64,000 nucleotides of DNA from Bacillus pumilus (GTDB taxonomy: Bacteria; Bacillota; Bacilli; Bacillales; Bacillaceae): positions 186,001 through 250,000 of the forward strand of contig NZ_CP047089.1 of the NCBI RefSeq assembly GCF_009937765.1, written 5' to 3'. Positions 1 to 8,229 of this stretch are shown piece by piece. Each line of letters opens with the position of its first letter. Within the stretch, counting starts at the first letter, position 1. The notes beneath the pieces are model-generated. The model saw nothing but the letters and a program-made list of their open reading frames with translations. It searched no databases and was not told the origin of the DNA. A program made the position numbers and the translations under genes.

Positions 1-30
1 AGCCGCTCCTCTAACGGGCGGCTTTTGTTT
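1..30 (+). terminator. Rho-independent terminator (gene lies before the window)
   Basis: A short hairpin AGCCGC/GCGGCT with an 8-9 nt loop is followed by a T-rich tract. It ends a transcript whose gene lies outside the window, so the genes at 287 onward are not part of that upstream unit. Confidence 0.75.
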
Positions 31-286
31 GTCCTAGGTCTGTATGACTATATGTGACATCTCACAAATAATCAGGATGTAAGACCCCCTATAAAAGGGG
101 GCTTAAGGGGTAATGAGAAGCAGAATGAAAGCATATTTATCCCATAAAAAGGGCACAAATCCCTATTCAAACGTGAGTCTTTGAACCTTATAATAACAAT
201 ATTGGAAAAAGTGCTATTCACCTTACGCTCGTTTAGAAGAACTCTAAGCAGCGTTTTTATTTTTTTGTCAGGAGGAGGAACCCATA

Positions 287-712
287 ATGAGCTTATCGGA
301 TATGCTGTCTGCCCTAAACGGTGGCATTACAAGTAAAAAGGCAGAAATCGAAGAGAAAATCGCTCGACTGAAAAAGGCGAAAAGTAAGGTCGAACGTGAA
401 CAAGATGCGGCAGAAACAGACTTGAAGCAAATCAAGCAGCCAAAGCTTGGGACCTCTTGGAAAGGTGAGCGAAGCCAAGATTTCAAATCAGAACGAAATG
501 AAGCCCATGATGCGTTGCAAACGATTGTGAACGATAAGTACCCACGCTATGTGAGCCGCATCGAATTCAAAATTAGTACGTTAGAAGCTGAACAAGCAGC
601 GTTATCCTTTGCTAGTTCCCTAGCTGGAGACGCCGCACGTCTTGCTGAAAAAGGAGAAGACGCAGTGGAGGACGCCAAACGCTTGATCTCAAAAGCATGG
701 AGCAGCTTATAA
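287..712 (+). CDS. YwqH-like small helical protein (DUF5082 type), LXG-system accessory
   Basis: A 141-residue, charged, almost entirely helical protein with no signal peptide or membrane segment. The N-terminus (MSLSDMLSALNGGI), the long Lys/Glu-rich coiled-coil-like stretch at residues 17-50 and the central SWKGERSQDF motif near residue 57 resemble the YwqH family, which in Bacillus sits just upstream of YwqI and LXG polymorphic toxins. Such proteins are thought to act as chaperone or targeting partners for type VII-secreted LXG toxins; that role is known only for related systems. ATG at 287 follows a strong GGAGGAGG about 9 nt upstream. The YwqI-like gene starts 37 bp downstream, so they are probably co-transcribed. 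A paralogue lies at 1296-1721. No LXG toxin gene is present nearby. Confidence 0.75.
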   Translation: MSLSDMLSALNGGITSKKAEIEEKIARLKKAKSKVEREQDAAETDLKQIKQPKLGTSWKGERSQDFKSERNEAHDALQTIVNDKYPRYVSRIEFKISTLEAEQAALSFASSLAGDAARLAEKGEDAVEDAKRLISKAWSSL

Positions 713-749
713 GCCAACTTCATGCTGAACAAACTTGGAGGATATCACG

Positions 750-1013
750 ATGGGACAAATTAAGTTAAACTACCAAACAGTTATGAATCAACTAGACGAA
801 GTCTCCCAAGCAGTCGAAGCTTTAACGATGAAAAAAGCAGCAGATAAAGCAGGTGAAAACAGCCTTGAATTTGTGACCAAATGGACGGCACGTGAGGCAG
901 AGGTGAACGAAATGGTCTCAAGTTTTAAAGAAGCTTTAACCAAAAATGTCCAGGATACACGCTCGAATGTGAAAACCTTAAAAGAACAGGATGAAGCGAT
1001 TGCGGCAAAATAA
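750..1013 (+). CDS. YwqI-like WXG100-type small protein (DUF5344 type)
   Basis: An 87-residue acidic helical protein that follows the YwqH-like gene, as in the B. subtilis ywqHIJ order. Two predicted helices surround a central tryptophan (TKWTAREAE near residues 46-54), giving a WXG100-like hairpin; proteins of this type partner LXG toxins for export by the type VII (Yuk/Ess) system. The upstream in-frame TTG at 735 overlaps the ribosome site, so the ATG at 750, 9 nt after TTGGAG, is the sensible start. In B. subtilis the LXG toxin gene would follow; here there is a promoter-sized gap and a second YwqH-like gene instead. No terminator was seen directly after it. Confidence 0.72.
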   Translation: MGQIKLNYQTVMNQLDEVSQAVEALTMKKAADKAGENSLEFVTKWTAREAEVNEMVSSFKEALTKNVQDTRSNVKTLKEQDEAIAAK

Positions 1014-1295
1014 ATGCAATCGTTTTTCTAATGGGTTTCATGGGATGAAGCAAAATATAGATCTAAAGACACATATATCATTCGGGATATACGACCTTGT
1101 ATTATTCCGTTTTTCTTCCAAGCGCGTCACTAAAAGGACACCTTTTCCCTATTTAAGACTGAGGCTTTTCACCTTATACTATACTTAATGAAAGCAAAAC
1201 GATAGAAATGTCAGGTTTGGAAAAATCAAGTGAGTCGATCATTTCTAATGCTCTGACGCTGTGCTTTCGTATGAGGTCCGATAGAGGTGGATGAC

Positions 1296-1721
1296 ATGAG
1301 TTTATCCGAGATGCTACACCATCTGCATATGGGAATTGAAAACAGACGTGCAGAATTTGATGAAATGATCTCTCGGTTAAAGACAGCCAAAAGCAATATT
1401 CGAACAGAACAAGATCTTGCGCAGTCAGACATAAAGGAAATCAAGAAGCCTGCTCTAGATTCGTCATGGAAAGGTGAGAGAGGAACTGACTTTCATCACC
1501 ACAGAAAAGACGCCTACCAAGTCATGCACGACATCGTAAACAATGAGTATGAAAAATATATCTCCGAAATTGATCAAAAAATCTTGCACTTTGAATTGAA
1601 AAAAATGGAGCTGGCTGTCGCCAGTAATTTTGCCGGAAGAGCCCAGGACGTGATGGAAAAGGGCGAGGATTTTGCGCTCGATGTTAAACATCTGATTGAA
1701 CGGGGCTGGAAGGCTCTTTAA
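1296..1721 (+). CDS. Second YwqH-like protein (DUF5082 type)
   Basis: A 141-residue paralogue of the protein at 287-712: same N-terminal pattern (MSLSEMLHHLHMGI), same charged helix and the same SWKGERGTDFH core, ending in a conserved E-x-GWKAL versus SKAWSSL tail. Identity is partial, so this is an old or horizontally acquired duplicate. An in-frame GTG at 1287 lies inside the ribosome site; ATG at 1296 after AGAGGTGG is preferred. It has its own 5' region (1014-1295) with an AT-rich promoter-like segment around 1180-1190, and is followed directly by a terminator. Function is inferred only from family context with LXG toxins, and the cognate toxin is missing. Confidence 0.72.
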   Translation: MSLSEMLHHLHMGIENRRAEFDEMISRLKTAKSNIRTEQDLAQSDIKEIKKPALDSSWKGERGTDFHHHRKDAYQVMHDIVNNEYEKYISEIDQKILHFELKKMELAVASNFAGRAQDVMEKGEDFALDVKHLIERGWKAL

Positions 1722-1728
1722 AATAATA

Positions 1729-1765
1729 AAACAGCCATCTCATCAGCGAGCGGCTGTTTTTTTGT
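1729..1765. terminator. Terminator after the second ywqH-like gene
   Basis: AACAGCC/GGCTGTT stem with a T7 run on the plus strand. The convergent minus-strand gene ends at 1766, so the hairpin probably serves both transcripts. Confidence 0.85.
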
Positions 1766-1981
1766 TTAGTCACATCCACCACCACTATCACCAGAATCTC
1801 CTCCCCCGCAGGAGACATCAGAAGCGTGATGACTATAAGAATCAGTATAGGTACTTGTTGTTGAACTGTGATGAGAGGAACGTTTAGCAGATGTACGTTG
1901 ATCCTTTGGTGTGAACAGATGAGCAACGATTGCGCCTAAAGAAGCCAATATGATGATAACAACAAACATAAAAGAACCCAT
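1766..1981 (-). CDS. Small membrane-anchored protein with Gly/Cys-rich tail, function unknown
   Basis: A 71-residue protein not recognised as a named family. Residues 1-22 (MGSFMFVVIIILASLGAIVA) form one N-terminal membrane helix, followed by a basic Ser/Thr/His-rich linker and a C-terminus with SCGGGDSGDSGGGCD, a two-cysteine glycine-rich tail that could bind metal or form a disulfide. The reading frame is open further upstream, but the ATG at 1981 has an ideal GGAGGG ribosome site, so the shorter form is annotated. It converges on the YwqH-like gene and diverges from the LicR-like regulator. Confidence 0.6.
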   Translation of the reverse strand: MGSFMFVVIIILASLGAIVAHLFTPKDQRTSAKRSSHHSSTTSTYTDSYSHHASDVSCGGGDSGDSGGGCD

Positions 1982-2117
1982 GATGTATCCCTCCTCTTGT
2001 TTTCTATTCATACGAATGAGCCATATCGTGGTTCCCGAATTGAAAGAAAAACTGGGCAAAGAGTTCTACTTTCGTTTATGATGATAGGCAAAAGTAAATG
2101 CCAAGGGAGGAGAGATC

Positions 2118-4076
2118 ATGCTATCTCTACGTCAGGAGGAGCTTCTGAAACGACTGATGCAAGTGGAACAGGAACTGACTAGTGAAGAAATTGCCCGCAT
2201 GATTGGTGTCACATCAAGAACCATCCGAACAGATATGAAAGCGCTTAAATCTACTTTAGCTGAACATGGAGCCGTACTTCATATCAAACGAGGGGCAGGG
2301 TATACATTGACCGTCGAGGATTATGGGTCTTTTCGTACATTTTTGAAAAAATCATTGGGAGAAAGAAATGAAAAAAAAGAACAGATTATCCCCAATCAGC
2401 CTGAAGACCGTGTAGCCTATCTATTGAAAAGGCTGCTTCTGTCTGAAGACTATATAAAGTTAGATGCGTTGGCAGAGGAATTGTTTGTGAGTGAATCGAC
2501 AGTGAAAAATGATTTGAAAGCGGTCAGACATTTATTTTCATTACATGGACTTTCTGTGTCACATCGTCCTAAATATGGCCTACGGCTGACAGGGGAGGAA
2601 ATGAAATTAAGATATTGTATGGCTGAGCATGTGTTTCAAAAAGCGCATGCGAACTCTACGCTGTTACCTGAAGAAACGTATCAATTCATTCAGGGTATCG
2701 TGCGTTCACGTACAAAAGCTAGCGGACTTTATCTGTCAGAGATTGGTTTAAGTAATTTGGTCACCCACATCGCCATTGCATGCAAGCGAATTGAAGAGAA
2801 AAAAATAGTCATGATGCCAGAAACGGAATTGAAAGAGATTCAAGTCCAGCCTGTTTTCCAAGTAGCTCAACAAATGGCAGAAGATATTCGGCATGTGCTA
2901 GGAATTGAGTTTCCATTATCTGAAATGGCGTATATTGCAATTCACTTGATGGGAGCGAAGATGATGGCTTACGGAGATGCGGGTCATACGCTATTTCATC
3001 TTCTAGAAGAAGATCACTTTCGCTTCATTCACCAATTGCTTGCTTATGTAGAGGAGCACATGTCACTTAATATTCAATTTGATAAAGAATTAATCGTTGG
3101 ATTAAGTCTTCATTTACGTTCTGCTATTCATCGTTTTAGGTACGGTATGAACATTCGTAATCCTTATTTAACGGACATTAAAAGGCATTATCCCATTGCA
3201 TTTGAAGCTGGTGTTTATATGGGGAGATGGCTGAAAGAAAAAGAGGGAATTGAGATTCATGAGGATGAGATTGGGTATTTGGCGCTTCATATCGGGGCTG
3301 CAATCGAGCGAACAAAATCACAGCACGTGAAAAAGAGATGCCTAATTGTATGTGCGACGGGTGTCGCCAGCAGTCAGCTCCTTCTTCATAAGCTGAAAGC
3401 AGCTTTTAGCGAAAGGATGGAAATCGTTGGTACTGCAAGTGTTGGGGAAATGTCTTCGTACGATTTGAGAAGCATTGATTTTATTATTAGTACCATTCCG
3501 CTTCAGAACACGTTGCCGGTGCCAGTAGTTGATGTACATACGATTCTAAGTGACGATGATATTGTTCGGCTGAAACGGTTTGTGCAGGGTGCGCAGGATA
3601 CAGGGGTTTTGCGATATGTGAGTCCGGCGCTGACATTTTTTCAGCAAGACCTTCAATCAAGAGAAGAGGTTCTGCAATTTTTCGTGAACGTGCTCAAGGA
3701 ACAGGATCGCATCCCAGAAGAGTTTGAACAATTATTGCTGGAAAGAGAGCAAGTGTCACCGACATCGTTTGGTCATTTGGTTGCGATTCCTCATCCGATT
3801 AAGCCAGCAACAGATGACACGTTTTGTGCGATCTGTACGTTAAAAAAACCGGTGCTGTGGGGTGAAAATCGGGTACAAGTCGTTTGTTTGTTGAGCATCC
3901 AGAAGACGTATCAAAAAGAATTACAGTCACTTTATCAATTTCTTGTACGGCTGACAGAGCGCAAGGAAGTGGTAGATCAACTCATCAAGGCCGCTTCATT
4001 TGAAGAACTGACGGCGGCGCTACAAGTATTGGAGCATCCGAATGAAAAAAAGGGACACTCATTTCCGCATCTGTGA
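2118..4076 (+). CDS. LicR-type PRD transcriptional activator with EIIB-like and EIIA domains
   Basis: A 652-residue BglG/LicR-class regulator. Order: winged HTH at about 5-60 (SEEIARMIGVTSRTIRTDM), second HTH-like domain at about 95-150, PRD1 about 190-290, PRD2 about 300-400, a GatB-like EIIB domain about 410-495 with the phospho-Cys motif RCLIVCATGVASS, and a fructose/mannitol-type EIIA domain about 505-645 with the phospho-His motif FGHLVAIPHP. Conserved PRD histidines are seen in LVTHIAIA, AYIAIHLMG, LSLHLRSAIHRF and GYLALHIGAA. Such proteins activate PTS operons when HPr phosphorylates them and are inactivated by the cognate EIIB. ATG at 2118 follows GGGAGGAGAG. It precedes the PTS operon at 4166 and is a paralogue of LicR at 36640. 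The stop codon lies inside the predicted operator of the next operon. Confidence 0.9.
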   Translation: MLSLRQEELLKRLMQVEQELTSEEIARMIGVTSRTIRTDMKALKSTLAEHGAVLHIKRGAGYTLTVEDYGSFRTFLKKSLGERNEKKEQIIPNQPEDRVAYLLKRLLLSEDYIKLDALAEELFVSESTVKNDLKAVRHLFSLHGLSVSHRPKYGLRLTGEEMKLRYCMAEHVFQKAHANSTLLPEETYQFIQGIVRSRTKASGLYLSEIGLSNLVTHIAIACKRIEEKKIVMMPETELKEIQVQPVFQVAQQMAEDIRHVLGIEFPLSEMAYIAIHLMGAKMMAYGDAGHTLFHLLEEDHFRFIHQLLAYVEEHMSLNIQFDKELIVGLSLHLRSAIHRFRYGMNIRNPYLTDIKRHYPIAFEAGVYMGRWLKEKEGIEIHEDEIGYLALHIGAAIERTKSQHVKKRCLIVCATGVASSQLLLHKLKAAFSERMEIVGTASVGEMSSYDLRSIDFIISTIPLQNTLPVPVVDVHTILSDDDIVRLKRFVQGAQDTGVLRYVSPALTFFQQDLQSREEVLQFFVNVLKEQDRIPEEFEQLLLEREQVSPTSFGHLVAIPHPIKPATDDTFCAICTLKKPVLWGENRVQVVCLLSIQKTYQKELQSLYQFLVRLTERKEVVDQLIKAASFEELTAALQVLEHPNEKKGHSFPHL

Positions 4077-4084
4077 GGAAAAAG
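4062..4084 (+). promoter_or_regulatory. Predicted LicR-type activator site upstream of the first PTS operon
   Basis: TTTCCGC, 7 nt, AGGAAAAAG. The same two half-elements with the same 7-nt gap occur at 38601-38623 in front of licB, and in both places a cre site starts 12 nt later. The site overlaps the 3' end and stop codon of the regulator gene. Confidence 0.6.
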
Positions 4085-4096
4085 ATTAGATGTTAA

Positions 4097-4110
4097 TGAA
4101 AGCGCTTTTA
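4097..4110 (+). promoter_or_regulatory. cre site (CcpA) upstream of PTS EIIC
   Basis: TGAAAGCGCTTTTA matches the cre consensus TGWAANCGNTNWCA with one mismatch near the end. It sits about 55 nt before the EIIC start, where the promoter is expected, so glucose repression through CcpA is likely. Confidence 0.7.
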
Positions 4111-4165
4111 AAATAACATCAAAAAGGAGGATGATCACGAGTTTTTGCAAAGGGGGAGACAGATC

Positions 4166-5476
4166 ATGAGCTTCAAGGAGAAAGCGGCAGACGTCATGGG
4201 GAATGTGGCTTATCGTATCACGAATCAGAAATATATTATGGCGATTAAACAGGCATTTGTCACACTGATGCCAATCATCATTACAGGGGCTTTTGCTGTA
4301 TTGGTGGCAAATATGATTATGAGCCCAGAAACAGGGCTTGCTCATTTTGAGATGTTCAGATTTTTAGCGGAGCTTCAGCCAATTATGAAGGCAATCAATT
4401 ATGCCACGCTGAACTTTTTAACGATTGGGGCTGTGTTCCTCATCGGAATAGAGCTTGGGAAAATCAACGGACACAAGTCTCTGTTCCCAGGGCTGATGGC
4501 TTTGATTTCATTTATTTCTGTTATTCCAACGACACTTCTTCTTGAAGTGGATGGATCGATGCGTGAAGTTGTAGATGTACTGGCAAGGCAATTTTCCGAT
4601 CCAAAAAGTTTATTTTTAGGGATGATCATAGCGATCGTATCTGTAGAAATTTTTTGTAAGCTGACTAAGGTGAAATGGCTGCAAATCAAGATGCCAGATT
4701 CTGTTCCATCGAATGTGGCAACATCTTTTTCGTCACTTTTTCCTTCGATCATTACGATTACGATCATTAGTTCCTTCGGCTTTGCATTTCATCGTTTAAC
4801 AGGCATTTATTTGCATGAAGCAGTGTATAACGTGGTGCAACGTCCGCTAGAAAGTGTTGTACAGGGTTTGCCGGGAATTTTAACCTTGATGTTTGTGGCG
4901 CAATTTTTCTGGGTGATCGGCATCCATGGCAATCAGATGATTAAACCGATCAGGGAGCCACTCTTATTAGGATCGATTGCAGTAAATATGACAGCATTTC
5001 AAGAAGGAAAAGAGATTCCAAATATCATCACGATGCCATTTTGGGATGTGTATATGAGCATCGGTGGTTCAGGTGTGACCATTGGGCTTTTGATTGCGAT
5101 TTTTATTGCTGGAAGAAGGGAAGAGATGCGAAGTATTGCCAAGCTCTCATCTGGTCCAGGTCTCTTCAATATCAATGAACCCGTTATTTTTGGCTTACCT
5201 GTCATGTTAAACCCTGTGATGGCAATTCCATTTATCGTCACACCCCTTGTGACAGGAACGATTGGTTACATTGCGACAGCTACAGGGTTTGCTGGAAAAG
5301 CCGTCGTGATGGTGCCGTGGACGACACCACCGATCGTGAATGCATGGCTGTCCACCGCTGGCAGCATGGGGGCTGTCATCACACAGCTCATCTGTATTGG
5401 GGTCGCAGTCTTCATCTATTTGCCATTTGTTCTCTTGTCTAACCGCAAACCAGAAACGGCACCAGATTCAGAGTAA
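4166..5476 (+). CDS. PTS EIIC, lactose/cellobiose (beta-glucoside) family
   Basis: A 436-residue polytopic membrane permease subunit of the Lac/cellobiose PTS family; it moves a beta-glucoside across the membrane with phosphorylation supplied by EIIB and EIIA encoded at 7492 and 7835. Hydrophobic segments run from residue 25 to the end, and the family motif GPGLFNINEPVIFGLP is at about 333-348. Start chosen at ATG 4166 with AAGGGGGAG about 10 nt upstream; the in-frame TTG at 4145 precedes the ribosome site. It resembles the LicC protein at 39026, but the operon order differs: here EIIC is first and EIIB/EIIA follow the hydrolase. Confidence 0.9.
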   Translation: MSFKEKAADVMGNVAYRITNQKYIMAIKQAFVTLMPIIITGAFAVLVANMIMSPETGLAHFEMFRFLAELQPIMKAINYATLNFLTIGAVFLIGIELGKINGHKSLFPGLMALISFISVIPTTLLLEVDGSMREVVDVLARQFSDPKSLFLGMIIAIVSVEIFCKLTKVKWLQIKMPDSVPSNVATSFSSLFPSIITITIISSFGFAFHRLTGIYLHEAVYNVVQRPLESVVQGLPGILTLMFVAQFFWVIGIHGNQMIKPIREPLLLGSIAVNMTAFQEGKEIPNIITMPFWDVYMSIGGSGVTIGLLIAIFIAGRREEMRSIAKLSSGPGLFNINEPVIFGLPVMLNPVMAIPFIVTPLVTGTIGYIATATGFAGKAVVMVPWTTPPIVNAWLSTAGSMGAVITQLICIGVAVFIYLPFVLLSNRKPETAPDSE

Positions 5477-5490
5477 AAGGAGTGACATGA

Positions 5491-6036
5491 ATGAACATGC
5501 AATTCAGGTGGTACGGAGAGGATGATCCCGTCTCACTCTCCCATATACGCTAAATTCCAGGCATGAAAGGTATTGTGAGTGCCGTCTATGATGTACCAGC
5601 TGGTGACCTGTGGCCTGAGGAAAGGATTGCTTGAGAGACATGAACTCGTATTTGAGGTGGTAGAAAGTCTTCCTGTCCATCAAGACATCAAACTCGGTAG
5701 ACCAAAGAGGGACGTTTATATCAAGCATTATCAAGAAAACATTCGACGAGTAGCGAAGCACGGTGTGAAAGTCATTTGTTATAACTTCATGCCTGTCCTC
5801 GATTGGACACGAACGCAACTCGACTTTTCATTGGCTGATCGATCAACGACCCTTGCCTATTTTCAGCATCAACTAGAACAAATGGACATAGAGAAAGACC
5901 CATTTTCGCTGCCAAGATGGGATACCTCTTATACACAGGAGGAAATGAAACAATTGATGGCTGATTACAGGGAGCTTGGGGCTATATATTTGCAAGGGAT
6001 TTGGGAAGGACTTCACGTTCAAACGAAGAAAGGGAA
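5491..6036 (+). pseudogene. uxuA: Remnant of uxuA (mannonate dehydratase)
   Basis: The region still reads as the first half of mannonate dehydratase, the enzyme that converts D-mannonate to 2-keto-3-deoxygluconate in glucuronate breakdown. The start is intact (AAAGGAG then ATG at 5491, MNMQFRWYGEDDPVSLSHIR), then an in-frame TAA at 5551 replaces a Gln codon, the frame continues as IPGMKGIVSAVYDVPAGDL, a second break with a small deletion occurs near 5632, and the frame shifts to give HELVFEVVESLPVHQDIKLG and VKVICYNFMPVLDWTR. About 180 of roughly 360 residues remain; the metal-binding C-terminal half is gone. It is wedged between EIIC and GH1 genes. The 5579-6049 open frame should not be annotated as a working protein. 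Confidence 0.85.
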
Positions 6037-6045
6037 GGTGGCAAC

Positions 6046-7479
6046 ATGAACAGAATCGAGATTCCAAGAGATTTTATCCTAGGTGCTGCGGCCTCTGCTT
6101 GGCAAACGGAGGGATGGAAGGGAAAGCAAGCGCATCAGGACTCGTACATCGATTTATGGTATAAGAACGGATATCACGTATGGCACGAAGGATATGGGCC
6201 GGCTGGTGCGACGAACTTTTACGAGCGCTATCCAGAAGATGTAGCCCTCATGAAAGAAATTGGCCTGACTCATTATAGGACATCGATCAATTGGTCGAGA
6301 TTTTTTATCGATTACGAGAAGGGGATTGTGGATGAGGATTACGCCCGTTACGTTGATGATTTGATCAATGAATTAATTGCGTCAGGTGTAGAGCCGATGT
6401 TTTGTTTAGAGCATTATGAGCTTCCAGCCGTGCTGCTTGAAAAGTACGACGGATGGTCATCAAAGCATGTCGTCGAGCTTTTTGTTCTCTATGCGGAAAA
6501 GGTGTTTGAGCGATATGGAGACAGGGTCAAGCATTGGTTTAGCTTTAATGAACCGATTGTTGTCCAAACACGCGTGTACCTAGATGCTATTCGCTATCCA
6601 TTTGAGCAAAATACGAAGAAATGGATGCAGTGGAATTATCATAAAGCGTTGGCAACAGCAAAAGTGGTGAAGCTGTTTCGAGAGATGGGATTGAAGGAAT
6701 CAACAGGTGCAAAAATTGGGGTAATTCTCAATCCAGAAGTGACATATGCAAGATCTTCTGCTCCGCATGATCAAGAAGCGGCACGGATATATGATTTGTT
6801 TTTCAATCGAGTGTTCTTAGATCCCTCCATCAAAGGGGAGTATCCAGAGGAATTGCTCGATCTGTTGAAAAAGCATGAGATTCTTTTCGATGCGACAGAG
6901 GAAGAGCTTCAGATGATCAAGAATTATACGGTCGATGTCGTCGGGCTCAACTTATACTATCCTCATCGTGTCAAGGCGCCGAGTAAGGCGTGGAATGAGC
7001 ACACACCATTTCATCCGACTTATTATTACGATATGTTTGAGCTTCCAGGAAGAAAAATGAATCCATTCAGAGGCTGGGAAATCTACCCGGACATTGTCTA
7101 TGATATGGGCATGAGAATAAAAGAAGAATACGGAAATATTGAGTGGTTTGTGGCCGAAAACGGCATGGGTGTAGAAAAGGAAGAACGGTTTAAAAAAGAA
7201 GACGGTATTATCGATGATCAGTATCGCATTTCCTTTATCAGCCAGCATTTGAAACGGGCAATTCAAGCGAAAGCAGAAGGCTCAAATTGCAAGGGCTATA
7301 TGCTGTGGGCTTTTACGGATAATGTATCGCCGATGAATGCCTTTAAAAATCGCTACGGATTAGTCGAAATCCAGCTGGAGAATGAACGGAATCGTCAGTT
7401 GAAAGCATCAGCGTATTGGTACCAGACATTAATTAAAACAAGGGAACTGAAGGTCGAAACAGAAGTCAACTATCGATAG
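6046..7479 (+). CDS. 6-phospho-beta-glucosidase/galactosidase, glycoside hydrolase family 1
   Basis: A 477-residue cytoplasmic GH1 enzyme that would cleave the phosphorylated disaccharide or aryl-glucoside delivered by the adjacent PTS. The N-terminal FILGAAASAWQTEG motif, the acid/base glutamate in FSFNEPIV (about residue 169) and the nucleophile in FVAENGMGV (about 371) are all present. ATG at 6046 follows GGGAAGGTGG; the frame is open upstream into the uxuA remnant, but no good start is there. The protein is close to the usual 465-480 residues, so it looks intact. Which phospho-sugar it prefers cannot be read from sequence; the pairing with a LicR-like regulator suggests a beta-glucoside. 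Confidence 0.9.
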   Translation: MNRIEIPRDFILGAAASAWQTEGWKGKQAHQDSYIDLWYKNGYHVWHEGYGPAGATNFYERYPEDVALMKEIGLTHYRTSINWSRFFIDYEKGIVDEDYARYVDDLINELIASGVEPMFCLEHYELPAVLLEKYDGWSSKHVVELFVLYAEKVFERYGDRVKHWFSFNEPIVVQTRVYLDAIRYPFEQNTKKWMQWNYHKALATAKVVKLFREMGLKESTGAKIGVILNPEVTYARSSAPHDQEAARIYDLFFNRVFLDPSIKGEYPEELLDLLKKHEILFDATEEELQMIKNYTVDVVGLNLYYPHRVKAPSKAWNEHTPFHPTYYYDMFELPGRKMNPFRGWEIYPDIVYDMGMRIKEEYGNIEWFVAENGMGVEKEERFKKEDGIIDDQYRISFISQHLKRAIQAKAEGSNCKGYMLWAFTDNVSPMNAFKNRYGLVEIQLENERNRQLKASAYWYQTLIKTRELKVETEVNYR

Positions 7480-7491
7480 GAGTGTTGCGAT

Positions 7492-7815
7492 ATGAAACGA
7501 ATCATTCTCGCTTGTGCCGCAGGAATGTCTACGTCCATTGTAGTGTCCAAAATGAAGGCAGCCGCAGAAGCTAAGGGGCTGGAATATGATATATACGCCA
7601 TACCTGAAGGGGCTATTGCGGATGAATTAGAAGAGCATGGAGAAGATGTGCAGGTGATTTTACTTGGACCACAAGTTAGCTTTATGAAAAAGGCAGCAGA
7701 AAAAACAGCGGCACCTTACCAAATACCTGTCGATGTCATCAATGTGAAATTATACGGAACAGCGAACGGAGAAAAAATACTAGAACATGCTCTGAAACTA
7801 GCAAATGAATCTTAA
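7492..7815 (+). CDS. PTS EIIB, lactose/cellobiose family
   Basis: A 107-residue soluble phosphocarrier. The phosphorylatable cysteine is in the N-terminal loop MKRIILACAAGMST (Cys8), the family signature. It takes phosphate from EIIA (7835) and gives it to the sugar bound by EIIC (4166). It starts 12 bp after the GH1 stop with GGAGTG as ribosome site and is followed 19 bp later by EIIA. It is a paralogue of LicB at 38706. Confidence 0.92.
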   Translation: MKRIILACAAGMSTSIVVSKMKAAAEAKGLEYDIYAIPEGAIADELEEHGEDVQVILLGPQVSFMKKAAEKTAAPYQIPVDVINVKLYGTANGEKILEHALKLANES

Positions 7816-7834
7816 GTAATTGGAGGAGAAGCAG

Positions 7835-8164
7835 ATGACGGTATTAGAGGAAATGCAGGGAGCAGCCTTTCAAATCATTGCTCATGCGGGCGAGGCAAGA
7901 AGTCATTATGTCGAAGCCATTCGTCTAGCAAGAACTGATGATTTTGAAAAAGCACAGCAGTTGATTGAAAAAGGGGAGGAAGCGTTTCGAAGCATCCACA
8001 ACCTGCACTTGTCGCTAATCCAAAAAGAGGCGGCAGGTGAGCAGCTTCCCTTTTCTTTACTGCTAATACATGCAGAAGATCAAATGCTCACAACAGAGAC
8101 CATTCATCTGCTTGCCATCGAAATGATTGAAATGTGTAAAAAAATGAACACCCTGTCAAAATAG
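7835..8164 (+). CDS. PTS EIIA, lactose/cellobiose family
   Basis: A 109-residue helical PTS EIIA. The active histidine lies in SLLLIHAEDQMLTTE, matching the family H-A-Q-D-H-L-M pattern with small changes. ATG at 7835 is 6 nt after GGAGGAG; an in-frame TTG at 7820 begins right before that ribosome site and is rejected. It is the last gene of the operon. No strong terminator hairpin was seen before the deacetylase gene, which has its own TATAAT-like hexamer at about 8191. Confidence 0.9.
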   Translation: MTVLEEMQGAAFQIIAHAGEARSHYVEAIRLARTDDFEKAQQLIEKGEEAFRSIHNLHLSLIQKEAAGEQLPFSLLLIHAEDQMLTTETIHLLAIEMIEMCKKMNTLSK

Positions 8165-8229
8165 ATATCAGCTAGTAACCAATTTCTGTTATAATCATTC
8201 GATAGATAGAGAGAAAGCAGGATTGGTGA

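Noticed and set aside
53..66. Palindrome TGTGACATCTCACA near the left edge
   Set aside because: It resembles a nitrogen box but the gap is 4 nt rather than 7, and the nearest gene is over 200 bp away.
2118..2182. Possible fusion of the upstream 61-codon frame (1997-2182) to the regulator
   Set aside because: That frame has no ribosome site and overlaps the regulator start in another frame.
5579..6049. A 156-codon open frame that looks like a separate gene
   Set aside because: It is the shifted middle part of the uxuA remnant; it has no ribosome site and starts inside the broken gene.
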